In this document: piece after piece, positions 40,601 to 52,216 of the stretch
Layout of the letters: each line of letters begins with the position of its first letter
Numbering within the stretch: the stretch's first letter is position 1
Assembly: GCA_964019055.1 (NCBI GenBank)
Contig: OZ025206.1
Coordinates: forward strand, 18,586,860 to 18,650,859
DNA from: Anthopleura xanthogrammica
Taxonomy: Eukaryota; Cnidaria; Anthozoa; Actiniaria; Actiniidae
Reading direction: 5' to 3'
Length of the DNA: 64,000 bases
Position numbers and translations under genes: made by a program
Notes under the pieces: model-generated
What the model saw: only the letters and a program-made list of their open reading frames with translations
Told to the model about the DNA's origin: nothing
Database searches by the model: none

Positions 40601-42842
40601 GTGTAAGGCCACCGGTCCGTGGTGTTCTAAATCTCCCTTGCCACGAGGGTTTTTTTTTTCTCTGGTTTTCTTCATTTTCCCAAAAATCAACGTGTGAGGT
40701 AGTGGTGAATGAAAGTTGTGGTCGTACACTGCTTGTGGAGCGGAACACGAAAGAGGCCTTCTGGACGTACGGGGAGTGATAATCGTCAACACTACAAAAA
40801 GTATAGGTTTTTATTATTTTAAAACTGTTTTTATCCATTAGAATTTCATCAAGGAAGACCCTACTCCACGAACTGATACCGATACGAATATTTGTATCAT
40901 AAGCCAAGGAGCCGAACCAGAATGTTTCCAAGCCTACTTTGGTGTCTGGGAGGAAATCCGTACGGAAACCATGACTGCCGATGATCATAAGAGGTTGGCC
41001 ATGGATCGTAACGCCGCTTCACTGGTATGTAGAGAATTGACTACAATTAAGGTGACTGACTACTTTTGAACGTTCAATTTGAGCCCACGATGTGCGCACG
41101 CACAAAAATCGCTCAAAACCGCATAACAACCTTCAAAATTTTATTGAGGAACCATACACGTTTTGAACTTCAACAGGGCAAAAACCCCGAATTTTGCACG
41201 GGACTATATTTTTCTTTGAATTTCCTAAAACAACAGGTAAAAATCAATCTTTTAAAAAAGTTTGAGAAAAACGTAATTATTAGAACTTATAAAAAAGCGT
41301 TTCATGTGTTTTTGTTGTTGTAGTTTGAGTACGATTTTCGGTTGATTGAGCTAACAAGAAGCTGAATTTTTAGCTTATTTTCAAAACTTTCTTCATTTTT
41401 TTAGTTAGTCTTCAAAAATAATGTTTTAAGTAGATGTCCTGAGAAAATTGCTTCCAGAGCTTCTTTAATTTTTAAGTTTTGAATTTTTGTGTGCAAAGCT
41501 TGATTTCCGCCATTTTTCTTTCGAAATCTTGTCGAGATGGTCATATTCAAAATTTATTATCTCGAAAACGAGCTCGGGACACCCCATTTTTCTTTTCATT
41601 TTTGGAATCAGCGTTAAATTCTGTGTAAAATATCTTTCTAAGAACATTTTGTAATTATTCCTTGCTAAAGTAGTCAGTCACGTTAAGACTATTGTATCTA
41701 TGAACTGCTAGATGACATTGAACTTGGGGACAAAGCCTTTTGCACAAAACTGCCTCGCGTCATGTCGGCCTGCAATACTCGGTTAACAGCGATTATCATA
41801 TCAGAATCATTCTATTTGCAAGCGATGTTTCATCCTCAACTTCGACAAACTATAATGACAACTCATTCTCACGTCAATGAATTTCAATATAACTTTGAAC
41901 AGAACGTGTAAAAAAAATTAAATTTAATATTCCTTTAAAGGAACACGAAGAAATAGAACCAAATGGTATATTCTCCTTGGCTGAGCTTCAAGTACCAGCA
42001 GACGAACTACCGCATGGCATCAATGTTGAGAAAAGAGAAGTAAGAAATTTGTTGTTATTGTTATTATTATCATCATTTGAAAGTGATGTTTTGTACCACG
42101 AAAAGTAAGCAGTTGAAATTCAAACCGTTGCATTGAATTTATAAGCTATCAAGTGCCGGTGGCCATCACTGTGTGGCCATCTTGTTAAATGGCAGAACAA
42201 TAAGAATCCCTTTACTCTGAAGAATTGAATTCTTTCTCATGTTAAACGATTGTATTAATTGTGCCTGCCATCTAAAATGGCTGTCGTAACGTAATGGGGC
42301 AAAACCTCAATGGCTGGGTTTCATATCTGTCATTCTAGTTAAGTTTAACAAGATTTGCCATATCACTAAGCCAATATGACCGCCAATTCAATTGTTATTA
42401 CTTCAATTTCCTGTCAATGCCTGACGTTAAAAATTGTTTTGCATTGGCGCATGTACTCTGTGCCGCTGATTTACAACGAAGGCTCACATCACGAATAGTC
42501 TCTTTAACCAAGCAAAGTAACCAATCGTGAGAAGATCGCACATCCACTTTTCTCAAAGGAGTCCTAGTGAAAATCTTTCACAGAAATCCCGAGTGAACGC
42601 AGTTATGCGTCAGGTTTTGTATCAGTTTTGAGAATGTGGGAATGAGCAAATAGAATTCATAGGCTTTGTTTAAATGATGGTATGTATGGTACGGCGAGTG
42701 CTAATGGCGTCTGTTTTTCGTTCTATAGCTGTACTTGAAAGACGACGAGTTCGAGGAGGTCTTCGGGTTGTCCAAAGACCAGTACAAGGAACTCCCTAAA
42801 TGGAAGAGAGACAATATGAGGAAGGACCACAAGCTTTTCTAG
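31607..42842 (+). CDS. VIL1: Villin: six gelsolin domains plus headpiece
   Basis: Twenty phase-consistent exons, 838 aa (vertebrate villin is of similar length): 31607-31693, 32407-32481, 32736-32807, 33180-33260, 33461-33628, 33890-34000, 34608-34674, 34807-34966, 35619-35691, 35963-36058, 36855-37023, 37337-37599, 37891-37980, 38404-38478, 39058-39129, 39708-39965, 40296-40499, 40842-41024, 41941-42039 and 42729-42842. Villin binds, bundles, caps and severs actin in a calcium-dependent way. Gelsolin repeats are recognisable by blocks such as DYGKFYMGDCYVIY, HIHFLIGSESQGQDEQMD (G1), DDCYVLDGGKKLFVFLGQKS (G2), DCFILFTGRNVFVWKGRKAS (G3), SGDSYVIVYEYG (G4), NDCFILDSPKGMFLWYGKGS (G5) and LDTYYRLYIWVGKGARRDE (G6). 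The last exon is the headpiece (FEEVFGLSKDQYKELPKWKR ... KLF), which separates villin from gelsolin. Advillin or villin-like naming cannot be excluded. Confidence 0.93.
31964..32178. mobile_element. Foldback element, TAGACTTGCTCCAAGTC family, copy 1
   Basis: 215 bp hairpin in villin intron 2. The ends TAGACTTGCTCCAAGTC and GACTTGGAGCAAGTCTA are exact complements. The arms carry CGTTGGTAAATCGGATTCAA and CTTCCGGTTACGAGAGC. Further copies are at 35320 and 48145. Confidence 0.93.
34009..34145. mobile_element. Foldback MITE, GACCCCTTGCA family, copy D
   Basis: Right after villin exon 6. Left end ACCCCTTGCAGCACG, right end TGAGAGGGGTCTTTA, with the arms TCAATTTGAAGGACAAAAC and TTTTGACCTCCAAATTGAG. 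Tips are more diverged than in copy C. Confidence 0.88.
35125..35188. repeat. Perfect 28-bp-arm palindrome
   Basis: Arms 35125-35152 and 35161-35188 are exact reverse complements around an 8-base loop. Each outer edge is TTAA, and the core includes GTTGCCGCGCAT. Confidence 0.95.
35320..35533. mobile_element. Foldback element, TAGACTTGCTCCAAGTC family, copy 2
   Basis: About 214 bp in villin intron 8, with the same CGTTGGTAAATCGGATTCA and GGAAGTGCACGATTTG arms as copy 1. The ends are degraded (TAGACTTGATCC and GAGCAATTCTA). Confidence 0.88.
36532..36685. mobile_element. 154-bp inverted-repeat element in villin intron 10
   Basis: Left arm CGAGGTTGAGAAAAACTGGG and right arm CCAGTTTTTTCTCAACCTCG pair over about 43 bases. 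The arms include TTGCAGTGCATT and AATGCACTGCAA. Confidence 0.9.
39991..40179. repeat. Two-copy tandem repeat in villin intron 16
   Basis: Units starting TCCTTTTGCCGCCATGTTGG at 39991 and 40071 share the same start and the same end (TTTATCGCTTGGAGTAAC). The second has about 30 extra internal bases. Each unit is itself a hairpin (GCCGCCATGTTGGTGGT / ACCACCAACATGGCTGCC). Confidence 0.9.
41051..41682. mobile_element. TTAA-flanked non-autonomous DNA element, 632 bp
   Basis: Terminal repeats GTGACTGACTACTTT and AAAGTAGTCAGTCAC lie between TTAA at 41047-41050 and TTAA at 41683-41686. There is no transposase frame. The whole element sits in villin intron 18, between exons 41024 and 41941. Ends differ from the other TTAA elements, so it is a separate family. 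Confidence 0.85.
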
Positions 42843-43230
42843 ATCTAAACAGTCCAAAAATGTGATTTGCCACTTAATCAACTCTACTTAATTTAGATGT
42901 TTCTTGGTCGTTTTGCCGACAACACATCAATGTTACTCAATCATTTCTTTAAAAAAACCTCTTCGCCACATTTATATCAACGCAATTATGAAGTCTTAAA
43001 ATAGTATTATCCAGCTCAGCACTATTCTAGCTCATTTAGGCTATACTGCATGGATCGATGCTTAATTTTGGAACATTACGTACCATATATCTGATAGAAA
43101 ACAACCAAATTTTCACTCGTAAGTTTAACAATGTAGTAGTTACTGGAGTCATGTATGGTAGCATAGTACGGATTAAAGGAACCGTCAGATGATACGCCGT
43201 TAGATTGTCAATAGTACTGTAGTCTCGAGC

Positions 43231-43279
43231 AATAAATTGTCATTACTTAAGAGTAATTTTCTTGGTAATTTCAAATAAA
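43231..43279 (+). terminator. Candidate poly(A) signals of villin
   Basis: Two AATAAA hexamers (43231 and 43274) about 390-430 bases after the villin stop. They are the first canonical signals noticed downstream. Confidence 0.55.
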
Positions 43280-43691
43280 TGTGAAATAACCATAACTTTG
43301 TCTCTTAAAGATTGAGTCCTTATAAAAACAATTTTATTCCGGGAGAAGAGAGACAGTTACGAACGGGGGACAGGGGGATCGATCACGAAACACGGACAAT
43401 TTTTTCATGAAATCGCAAATCACGAAATACGATTAATGAATAACCTTGATACAAGAATTTACTCTGTAATACGAATTTTCACGAATCGCGGTCTTCAAAA
43501 CAAGCAGATCACGGGCGGACTGAAATCCACGAATCACGGACTTAATTTTTTTGAATTTCACCAATCACGGTCCAAAAAAAGGCCGAATCAACCGTCGGGA
43601 ATAACCAGTCCCCTTACTGTTCCCGATCCCCCTCCGGGCACTCCCCCGACTCTCCCTCCCCACATCAAAAAAAACCCCACCCGCTATACAG

Positions 43692-44030
43692 GCCATAGGG
43701 GTTTTCCATTTGTCCAGAAAAACCGGTTGATGAAACCGAGACAAGAACGGTTCTAATGGAACAGTTCAAACCGACTATACACCTAATAGTCCGTCATCTT
43801 GAAAATTTTCGTCATGAATGCGTGAATAAGAGAACTGGGCCTGAGCAATTCCGAGAAATTCTCAAATGGATCAGAAAATTCCAGTTGATTCGTACCAAAC
43901 CGGAATTGCTGGACAAGCTCGAAAGTTGTTCCACTTTTTTTGGTTGGAAGTTCCGAAAAAGTGACAGTTCCATTTGTATTCCAACCGATATTACCGGTTT
44001 TTCTGGACAAATGGAAAACACCCTAGGTGT
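43692..44030. mobile_element. Inverted-repeat MITE with TAGGG ends
   Basis: Left end TAGGGGTTTTCCATTTGTCC and right end GGACAAATGGAAAACACCCT are imperfect reverse complements, with the complementary AGAAAAACCGGT / ACCGGTTTTTCT next to them. CAGGG/TAGGG-like tips would fit hAT-type elements, but I could not see an 8-bp target duplication. Confidence 0.8.
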
Positions 44031-44224
44031 TAGTAACGGTTAAGCATGTCACTCACTACTGTGTCCCTGATTGGCTGAGAACTTTCAGCCATTCCTAGAT
44101 ATAGCATGTAAACTTGACTTTTTTTACTGTCCAGTCCACCAGATTGATAACCCCAGTGGTTCTCGTTTGAAAATGCATGACTAGAGTGATGGCTGATTAA
44201 CCCTTGAAATAGATATTATTCCAA

Positions 44225-44684
44225 TAGAGTGCAAATAATATAACCGTGAAATAGTTAGCTAGCTAACTAATGACTAATTATGTCCTAAGTTCTGCCTAAA
44301 TTTGATTAGTGGAGAAATAAGCGAGCCGTGACGGGTCTTGCACGTGCAAGCATGTTTAATTAGTCAAATGATCACCGCTACGCTGCGGTTTTGTAATGCG
44401 GAATAAAAAAAACAACCGTGATAATTTGAACAAACTTTTATTCCACATTAATCTATCAGTATTACAATTCAAATAGTTGTATCTGCGTCTTGATTTATTG
44501 ACCTGTGTCTTCATTTTTAACTCATTAAACGTCAGAAACACATTCTTTTGTGCACTGAGTCGTTGATCTAGAAAAAGCCCGTGCTCCTGTAATGCCTCGC
44601 TTATTTCCTATGTCTTGCCTAACTAAGCACTAACTATCTCCTATTTCTTGCTATCTATTTCACGGTTATATTATTTGCACTCTA
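44225..44684. mobile_element. Inverted-repeat MITE, ATAACCGTGAAA family, long copy
   Basis: 460 bp. Left end TAGAGTGCAAATAATATAAC and right end GTTATATTATTTGCACTCTA are exact complements, followed inward by CGTGAAATAG / CTATTTCACG. Related to 28041-28185. Confidence 0.92.
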
Positions 44685-44884
44685 CATCTTAGTAAACTCT
44701 AATTCAATTGTCTTCTCTCTTGCTCAGTACTGAGTAGTGACCATGTATTAGACATTGACTATTAAAGTTTGGCATTTCATCGTTTCATGGGTTAAGTGCC
44801 ATCACTAATATTCATACGATATAAAAACTTTTCAGGCTCTGCAAGAATGATTTATAAAGATTAGATGATTTATGATTTATATGG

Positions 44885-45076
44885 GTCCCTTTCTATGTAT
44901 ATATAAGGCGCTTTACAATTATGTGTATGTGGTGTAGGCACTGAAGATGTTCACTGCCAGGGTTTCTTTACGTCCTCAGTGGCTTTTTTACATCCCTCCG
45001 ATATTCGTTAGATGAAGTGTGGAGAGACCAGACCGCCATTTAAAATGGTCATCCGATCCACTTGAGTGTAGATGTT

Positions 45077-45111
<35 letters not shown>

Positions 45112-45169
45112 GACCGGTACCGTGAGTGTTGGTCCGGCCGCTCTTACCAACTGAGCCAACCGGGTGGCG
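44885..45169 (-). mobile_element. tRNA-derived SINE, long copy
   Basis: On the minus strand: head CGGTTGGCTCAGTTGGTAAG, then ACCAACACTCACGG, CTAAAATAACTGAGGAG, a gene-sized body and the tail TTGTAAAGCGCCTTATATA. Head and body match the copy near 12031. The internal A box fits Pol III transcription. Confidence 0.8.
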
Positions 45170-45464
45170 GTTGAACCGACAAAGGGCTTTCCCTTCTCTG
45201 ATTGACAGCAAGTCTTCCATTCCAATTACTCTGATTGGTTCAAAACCAATTAACTCGGTGATGAATTTACTATTGTTCTTCTTGTCAATTTTGTTTGCTT
45301 AAAATAATTTTTCTGTCAGCCTATAAACAACACTTACAGAAGAAAGCATTTTAAAATAACGTTGTTGGATTCGATGTGGCGCTCGGTGTATTTTTTGCAT
45401 TCCTAAAAGAACTAGAGTTTGTAATCTAAGCTACTCGTGAGTTGAACGACAAAGAAAAACCAAG

Positions 45465-48400
45465 ATGGTGGCTGACTGGATAGCTTGTCTTGAGCAAAGG
45501 TACCACTCTACATTCCTTTATATTCAAGTTATGAGTTCCTTCATTTAGTCAAGATTATTATATTATAATTATTTTCCAGTTAGTCAGCTTGTATTCAAAG
45601 GCCTAGGGAATGATTTAAAAGCGACAGAAAATTCAAGTCTGCGTTCGTTTTACCGGCGTTTGAGAAAACTCGGACACAAGTCTCGTTTCTGTTCTGCAAA
45701 ACAAATGTAAAACGTATGCTTATCGAATACTTATGGTGAATAATTCGATTAAATAATTTGATAAAAGAGGATTAAAGCTAAATTGCATCAGATATATTGC
45801 TAGTCATAGCTCAAGTCCGTTGAACGAACCAAATGAACTAGCGAAGGGTTTGTCTTCAGTGGCTCATTGTTCGACTCCCCATGCAAGTTGGCTATTTAAT
45901 TTTTTAACTAAAGCCTACCTAACCTTTTGTTATTTACATAAAAATTTGACATTTATTGACTCTGATACCGGCCCTTAAATCGTGTAGACAGTGAGCTGCT
46001 ACAATTGACTAAGCGTGGTTTTTGTATGATCGAGTTTTGGTTGGCAATAATCAAGATTTGAATGAAAGGGCATGCGCCTTTCATATAGTGTTTTATCAGA
46101 GAAATATTTTCCTGAATTTTTTTCTGAAAGAAAATTTAACAGAAAGTACGTTGACAAGATTGTAATAATGTTTTTAAAGTCCTTTATCGAACGTAATGAT
46201 ATAGCGATTTTTTTACTCGCATAACTTTTTCGTGGGACAAGTTTTCGACAAAAACATTTTTCTCGAAAAAGTTGCCATTGATAACGAAGAAAATAATAGC
46301 CGTGTTTTCCGGCATCGTACGCGTAACTATATCAGAAAAAAAGCGCAGGAAAATGACAAAAAATGACTCTATCTTTATTTATTACCATTATTTTTTTTTG
46401 CTATTCGGTCTCAATTAAATGTACTGACCAACTGTACTGTTTCATTCACTTATTTTTAGGCCTGCAGATAGAACAGGAGAAGACATTGACATCGTGTACG
46501 CCAGACTTAAGGTCAATAAACGTATCATAACCTTAAAATAGATTTATTCCTCTACTACTCACTGTTAAATGTAAAAATACCGCCATAAAAATCGCGTAAA
46601 GTAATGAAATGAAACTTTCGGCTCTAGTAGTTGAGCCGGCGCCCGTAACTGAGATAGAACGTGTGATCCCATTGGCTGACGTCTTGTAATTCGGTGGATG
46701 CCGTTGAAGTCAAAATTACAAATACTGTATTTAAGCATGAAGAAATGGTTATTCAAAACTGTATTCTTATTCTCTAAATATGAAAATAACTTGGGGGAAA
46801 GGTCAAAACAATGGCTCAATACGGGGAACACGGGCGGATTAAATTTATTAAGGTGGCGGGGGCCGGTGAATACCCCATTCCCCTCAGAGACCACCAGTAA
46901 CATTCAGCCGACCTCAGTTTCGATGAAGAAAAGCATTCAGTGAGACCAGAAACTCATAAAGGGGTTGAAACGTACTGTTTAACAGCCATACGTTTCTTTG
47001 GTGCGCCATACTCTGGAATATCAATTTTTTTGCTGATAAATTTCTTATCAGTAAATCAGGTCCTCATGCTTCAAAAACTGGATATACAGTATGTTCCATT
47101 CAGGACAGATTCAGTAAATCTTCTCGGAAAGCAAGGAAATTCAGCGAGAAGTTTAAATGTCACTGAAGCGGCCATCTTGAATCAAGCTTAAAATTCCAAA
47201 TATGTTCAACAAAAAAAAACACCTCTAATTTGCAATCTGAATATTCCAGAGCATGGTTACAGCGTTACACGTTTCAACCCCTTTAATGTGATTTTCTGGA
47301 GAGACATGGAACAAGTTAAGTTGATTGGGAGTGAATATTGAAACTTTTAATGGTTTAAACTAAAATGGTTTACCATTAATATACTGAAATAGGACATGAA
47401 AGTATTTGAGAGACTCCACCCTACAGTATTGCAGCAGATATGTTACTATGGTTACTACCAAGATCTTGAGGAGGGCATTGTCTGTAAGTAATATTATGGT
47501 TGTCTCAACGCTGTCAATTTCGCGCGCTTTTTATGAAATTTAACCACGGTAACTTTATTTTAAGAAAAAAGGTAAACCTAGACTCGGCCTACCACAGGTA
47601 GCCCGAGGGGGGAGGCGAGGGGAAATCGTATACGCTTATTTTTCGCGCGTTTGACATGATTATATCATCCATGTTTTTACTTGTTTGTTTTTACTTGTTT
47701 GTTTCGCATTTGTGTTTTGTTGTTATTTTGTTTACTTTGTTTATTTCGTATCCTAACCTTGAAACCTTGAAACCTTAAAAACGCTGAACAATTAATTCCT
47801 ATCTAAGGCATGCCCATATGAGGCGTTCAAGAATTGGTGTATCTTATATGTAGGCCTTGTGGCCAAGTGGTAAGGCGTTGGTCTCGTAAACCAAAGATCA
47901 CGGGTTCGAATCCCGTCGGGGCCTTTTTTCTCTTTTCTTTTCTTTTTTCTATTTTTCTTTTTACTAAACAAAGTGAACTCTAAAAAAATATGAAACAAAG
48001 TGTTCACCGCCAGCACATATCAAAAACATCTTTTTGATGTGTCCAAAATGCGTCGTCAGTAAATGTTTGGTACCGAGAAGGTACATGACAGGAAGTCATT
48101 CATTCTGGACGGACTTCTGGTGGTCGGTACGCGGTGGAGCCTTTTGCAATTTTTTTCCCCGTTGGTAAATCGGATTCAAATCGTGGGTTTCCGGTTACGA
48201 GAGCTTTCCGAAGGAATGACACGAAGGAAAAGAGAAAAGCGAGAGAGACGAGAGAGACTCTTTCCTTCGCGTCATTCCTTCGGAAAGCTCTCGTAACCGG
48301 AAGTTCACGATTTGAATCCGATTTATCCGGCAAACGGAAAATAAATTGTGAGAGAGACTTGGAGCAAGTCTAGGTGGAACCGAAAGACAGCATCATTTTC

Positions 48401-51400
48401 CAGTTATATTTCATTGCTCGTTATCATTTACAAATATCATGATTTTTAAAGAGCGCCGCCCTCAAATAAGCGCCGCCCCCGAATAAGCGCCGCGGCGGTT
48501 TATCGGTTAAACTACGGTAACTGGTTTCTCTTTTCTCTAGTGTTTCGTCAAGGTGATATTGGAACGAATTGGTACGCTATATTATCAGGAACACTGGATG
48601 TTAATGTATCGCAAACAGGGAAAATAGAGGTACTTACCTCGATTCTCAATATTCTGCGAACTCCGGTAGTTGAGAGTTACCCGTTGAAATTTGGTTTTTC
48701 ACTGCCACCAGTCAAACATATAAAAGGTACTGACTGACTAGTTTTGAATTATGGCAGCGAAAAACCAATTTCACAACAAGCCGAATGTCTGAGTTCGCAT
48801 AATATTGAGAATCGCAATAATGATAAAACAAATCATACGGGTAAAGAATTAATCTCGTTGGGACTAGTTGCTATTGTTTCTTTTGGGGGCGGCGGGGGGA
48901 GGGAGTTAAGGGAGCTTTCATTTATTACTGTATTGGGGGGTGGGGGGAATCAGCAAAATTTGGGGGACACATTATTTTCGGAAGCTATCTAGGGGGTTGT
49001 TACTAATTGTATGCAGCTTTATAGGAGTTTAGTAATAAACTGGGCGAAATATGGGGGGGGGGGGGGGGGGGAGTTATGATATTTTCACCAAGATAATGCT
49101 ACTCAGTAAGATATTTTTAAAACTCAAAGTTAGAGGAATATTTTTTATTGTTTTTAGGATTCGGTAACCATCTGTACTCTTGGTCCTGGTAAACTCTTCG
49201 GTGAATCTGTATTAGATGACAGTCCAAGGTATCGTCAGCTAAGTAAAGATAATGCTAGGTGATAATCACGTGTTCATGTTCCGCCATCTTGGATGACAGA
49301 TGCGGACATTCATTTTACAAGCTGATAAATTGCTCGTTTTTTGTGTGTATAAAACACACAACCATATGCGGGCGCGCGCATTTTTTTTTTTTTGTCATGC
49401 ATACAATTATTATCTTCTGCGCAATTCCTTTTCGTATCTTCGCTGAGGAATTACTTTAAATGTATACGTCATCGAGTCTGGCGGGTAACAATCACGTGAC
49501 ATGTTAGTGTTAGTGAAATACAAAAACGCGCGCGCGTTCTGTGTGCAGTGATAAAGGTAGTGAGGGTTGACAGGACATCCTCTACTTCATATGAATAATG
49601 TTGAATGCATTCAAAGAGCGCCTCAAATTGTATGCTAATAAGCTGAAAGTGTCATAATAAAATAGTAACAAATATACGTAGTTGGCCATCCCATATGATG
49701 GGGATGACTGACGTATTAATGATATTAATGATTCATTTGATTTAATATGAATAATATCAGGAATGCAACCGTAATAACAAGTGCTCGTTGTGAGCTTTTG
49801 ATGGTGGCGAAGAAGGACTTCAAGACAATTTGGGAGGTAGAGTAACTACAATTTTATCGAACAACCTCCGAAACAACCCCTGGACTGATCTGGGTAGGGA
49901 ACGGCTAACTCACAGGTGGAACTGAAATTTAGCGCGTTGGGTTTTGCGCAGGGAGGAAAACCGGAGAACCCGGAGAAAAATCCTCGAATCAAGGGAGAGA
50001 CGAAAGAGATCCAATAAACTCTACTGAAATGTGATGCCGAGTCCATTTACATGTCCTCAATAAATATCAAAGAGTTAGAGAATTCTTTATCTGTAATACT
50101 CGAACCATTAGATGGTGTTAATCATTTCAGAGAAGTAAACAGTATCTTGAAGGGATTATATACCTTCGTACTCAGACCACAACTACACCTAATGGATCAC
50201 AAGGTATTTGTATATTCATCTATCTTGTTCATTATTTAGCGCTTGACTGACTGACTGACCGACCGACTGACTGGCTGACTGACTGACCCGCTGACAGACC
50301 GACCGACCGACCGACCGATCGAACGACCAACTGACTGACTGACTGGCAGACCGACCGACTGACCAGTTACTCCAGTTTCTAATAGCCCATGTTCTTATAG
50401 CATCATTTACTACCACTTTCAGAATCCCTTAGTTGCACATCATAGTATTCTTTTGAAACAACAACTTAACTGAACTTGCTGACTTACGCTCAAACTTTAG
50501 ATCCCTCGGTTCCAGACACATCGGAGAAGAATGAAGCAAAAACCACCAATGAGGTAAATCCAACGCTTTTCGAATTGCAAGTTTGTTTTTTGTGTACTTA
50601 AACAACGTTATCTCAATTTCACTTTTTTATTCTCATCTTTCCTTTTTTCAGAACTCCTCCCATTCTCTTGTACACGCCTGTCTCGTTTTTCGTCGTGTGA
50701 TGGAAAAGACCGCGCCCAAACTTCTTAGAGATCGTAAATACAACATGAAAGTATACACAGAATGCTTTGTTGGCTCGGAGGCTATTGATTGGCTGCTCAA
50801 GAAATCCAGGCTGGTTCACAGTCGCTTCCACGCGTTAAGTCTGTGGCAGGCGCTGCTTGAAGAAGGAACTTTAGCGCATGGTCAGTAGAACTAGAGTAGA
50901 GAATTACCACTCTGATCAGTAATGGCGCGGTGATAAGAACAACAAAATCGTGCAACTTGTCGCGCAGCATTGTTGTGTTGCAAGTTACAGAGTGGATGTT
51001 GCTCGTATTAACATCCCGCGCACGATGAATTTCCATTGTTGCAGATTGTAGAAAGAGATTCTAATGTGTGTAACAAAGTCGCGCAACAAAATTTTGTTGT
51101 TGCATGGGGTGGTAATACGAGCCATATTCACAATGCAACTTGCACTACAGCAATCATTCACCACTGTACTCTGAAAATGACTTCCACTCAGGTTGTCGAA
51201 ACGTCAGTCACCACCAACAACAGTCTTTCTCGAGACTACACTCACCCGGACGATCACATTACTCACTCCACTACTATTCCTGGGTTCAAACCATTTACTC
51301 TCACAGCAATCAATGTTTCGCAACAAGTTGCATGATTTTGTTGCTCGTATTTCCGCCCCTTAAAATAGGAACATGAATATTTAACAATTAGACCATTTTC

Positions 51401-51742
51401 GAGATGCGCGAGCGCTTTTAAAAATATCGCAGGCGCAGACATAATCTCGAGGCATTTTCGGGCAAGATCGTGCGCGCTATTGACACTGTCCAAAAATGCC
51501 TGGAGATCATGTCTGCGCTCGCGCATCTCGAAAATAGTCTATTTGATTCTATTCATAGAAGACTGAGCGAGTTTTGGCTCGTCTAGTGTCATGCACTTTT
51601 GACATCCCCCTTCAATCTTAAAAACCTTCAAATTTTATCGATACCTTGAAACAACCTAATATGGTCTGATCAAAGCCAGGGCATGGCTAACTCACATTTG
51701 ACATGTTTTTCGGAGGGAAGGAAATCAGAGAAATACCCTTAA

Positions 51743-51775
<33 letters not shown>

Positions 51776-52150
51776 TTTTTTGTTCTTTCTTTCTTTCGTT
51801 TTTTCTTTCTTTCTTTCTTTCTTTCTTTTTTTGTTCTTTCTTTCTTCGTTTCTTTCTTTCATTAATTAATTCTTTCTTTCTTCCTTTCTTTCTCCTTTTT
51901 ATCTCTACTTCTCTTTCTTCTAGTGACACACGAGTATGACTTCCGGGACAAGACTCTTTATTACAAGTTTCTGGTGAACGAATGCGATGAGGATGGTTAC
52001 ATCCCACTAGAAGCCGAGGCACTGGAAGATGAGTTTGAGGACGTTCTTATTATGCTGAGTAATGTTGGACCAGACGCCATGTTTAGAATGGCACTGAAGA
52101 AAGAGTGAGTTAGCTGCGCGGGGTTGGAGAGGGGGGGCTTAGATATAGTA

Positions 52151-52216
<66 letters not shown>

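Larger units (their letters stand above)
42843..45464. other. Intergenic region between villin and the EPAC gene
   Basis: Villin 3' UTR up to about 43.3 kb, then two inverted-repeat elements (43692-44030 and 44225-44684) and a minus-strand SINE (44885-45169). The last 290 bases before the EPAC ATG should hold its promoter or 5' UTR, but I see no clear core element. Confidence 0.7.

Noticed and set aside
46565..46903. 112-codon minus-strand frame in EPAC intron 2
   Set aside because: No family motif recognised, no start context, repeat-like flanks.
51687..52022. Lys/Arg/Glu-rich 111-codon minus-strand frame
   Set aside because: Produced by the TTTC microsatellite and opposite a real EPAC exon.
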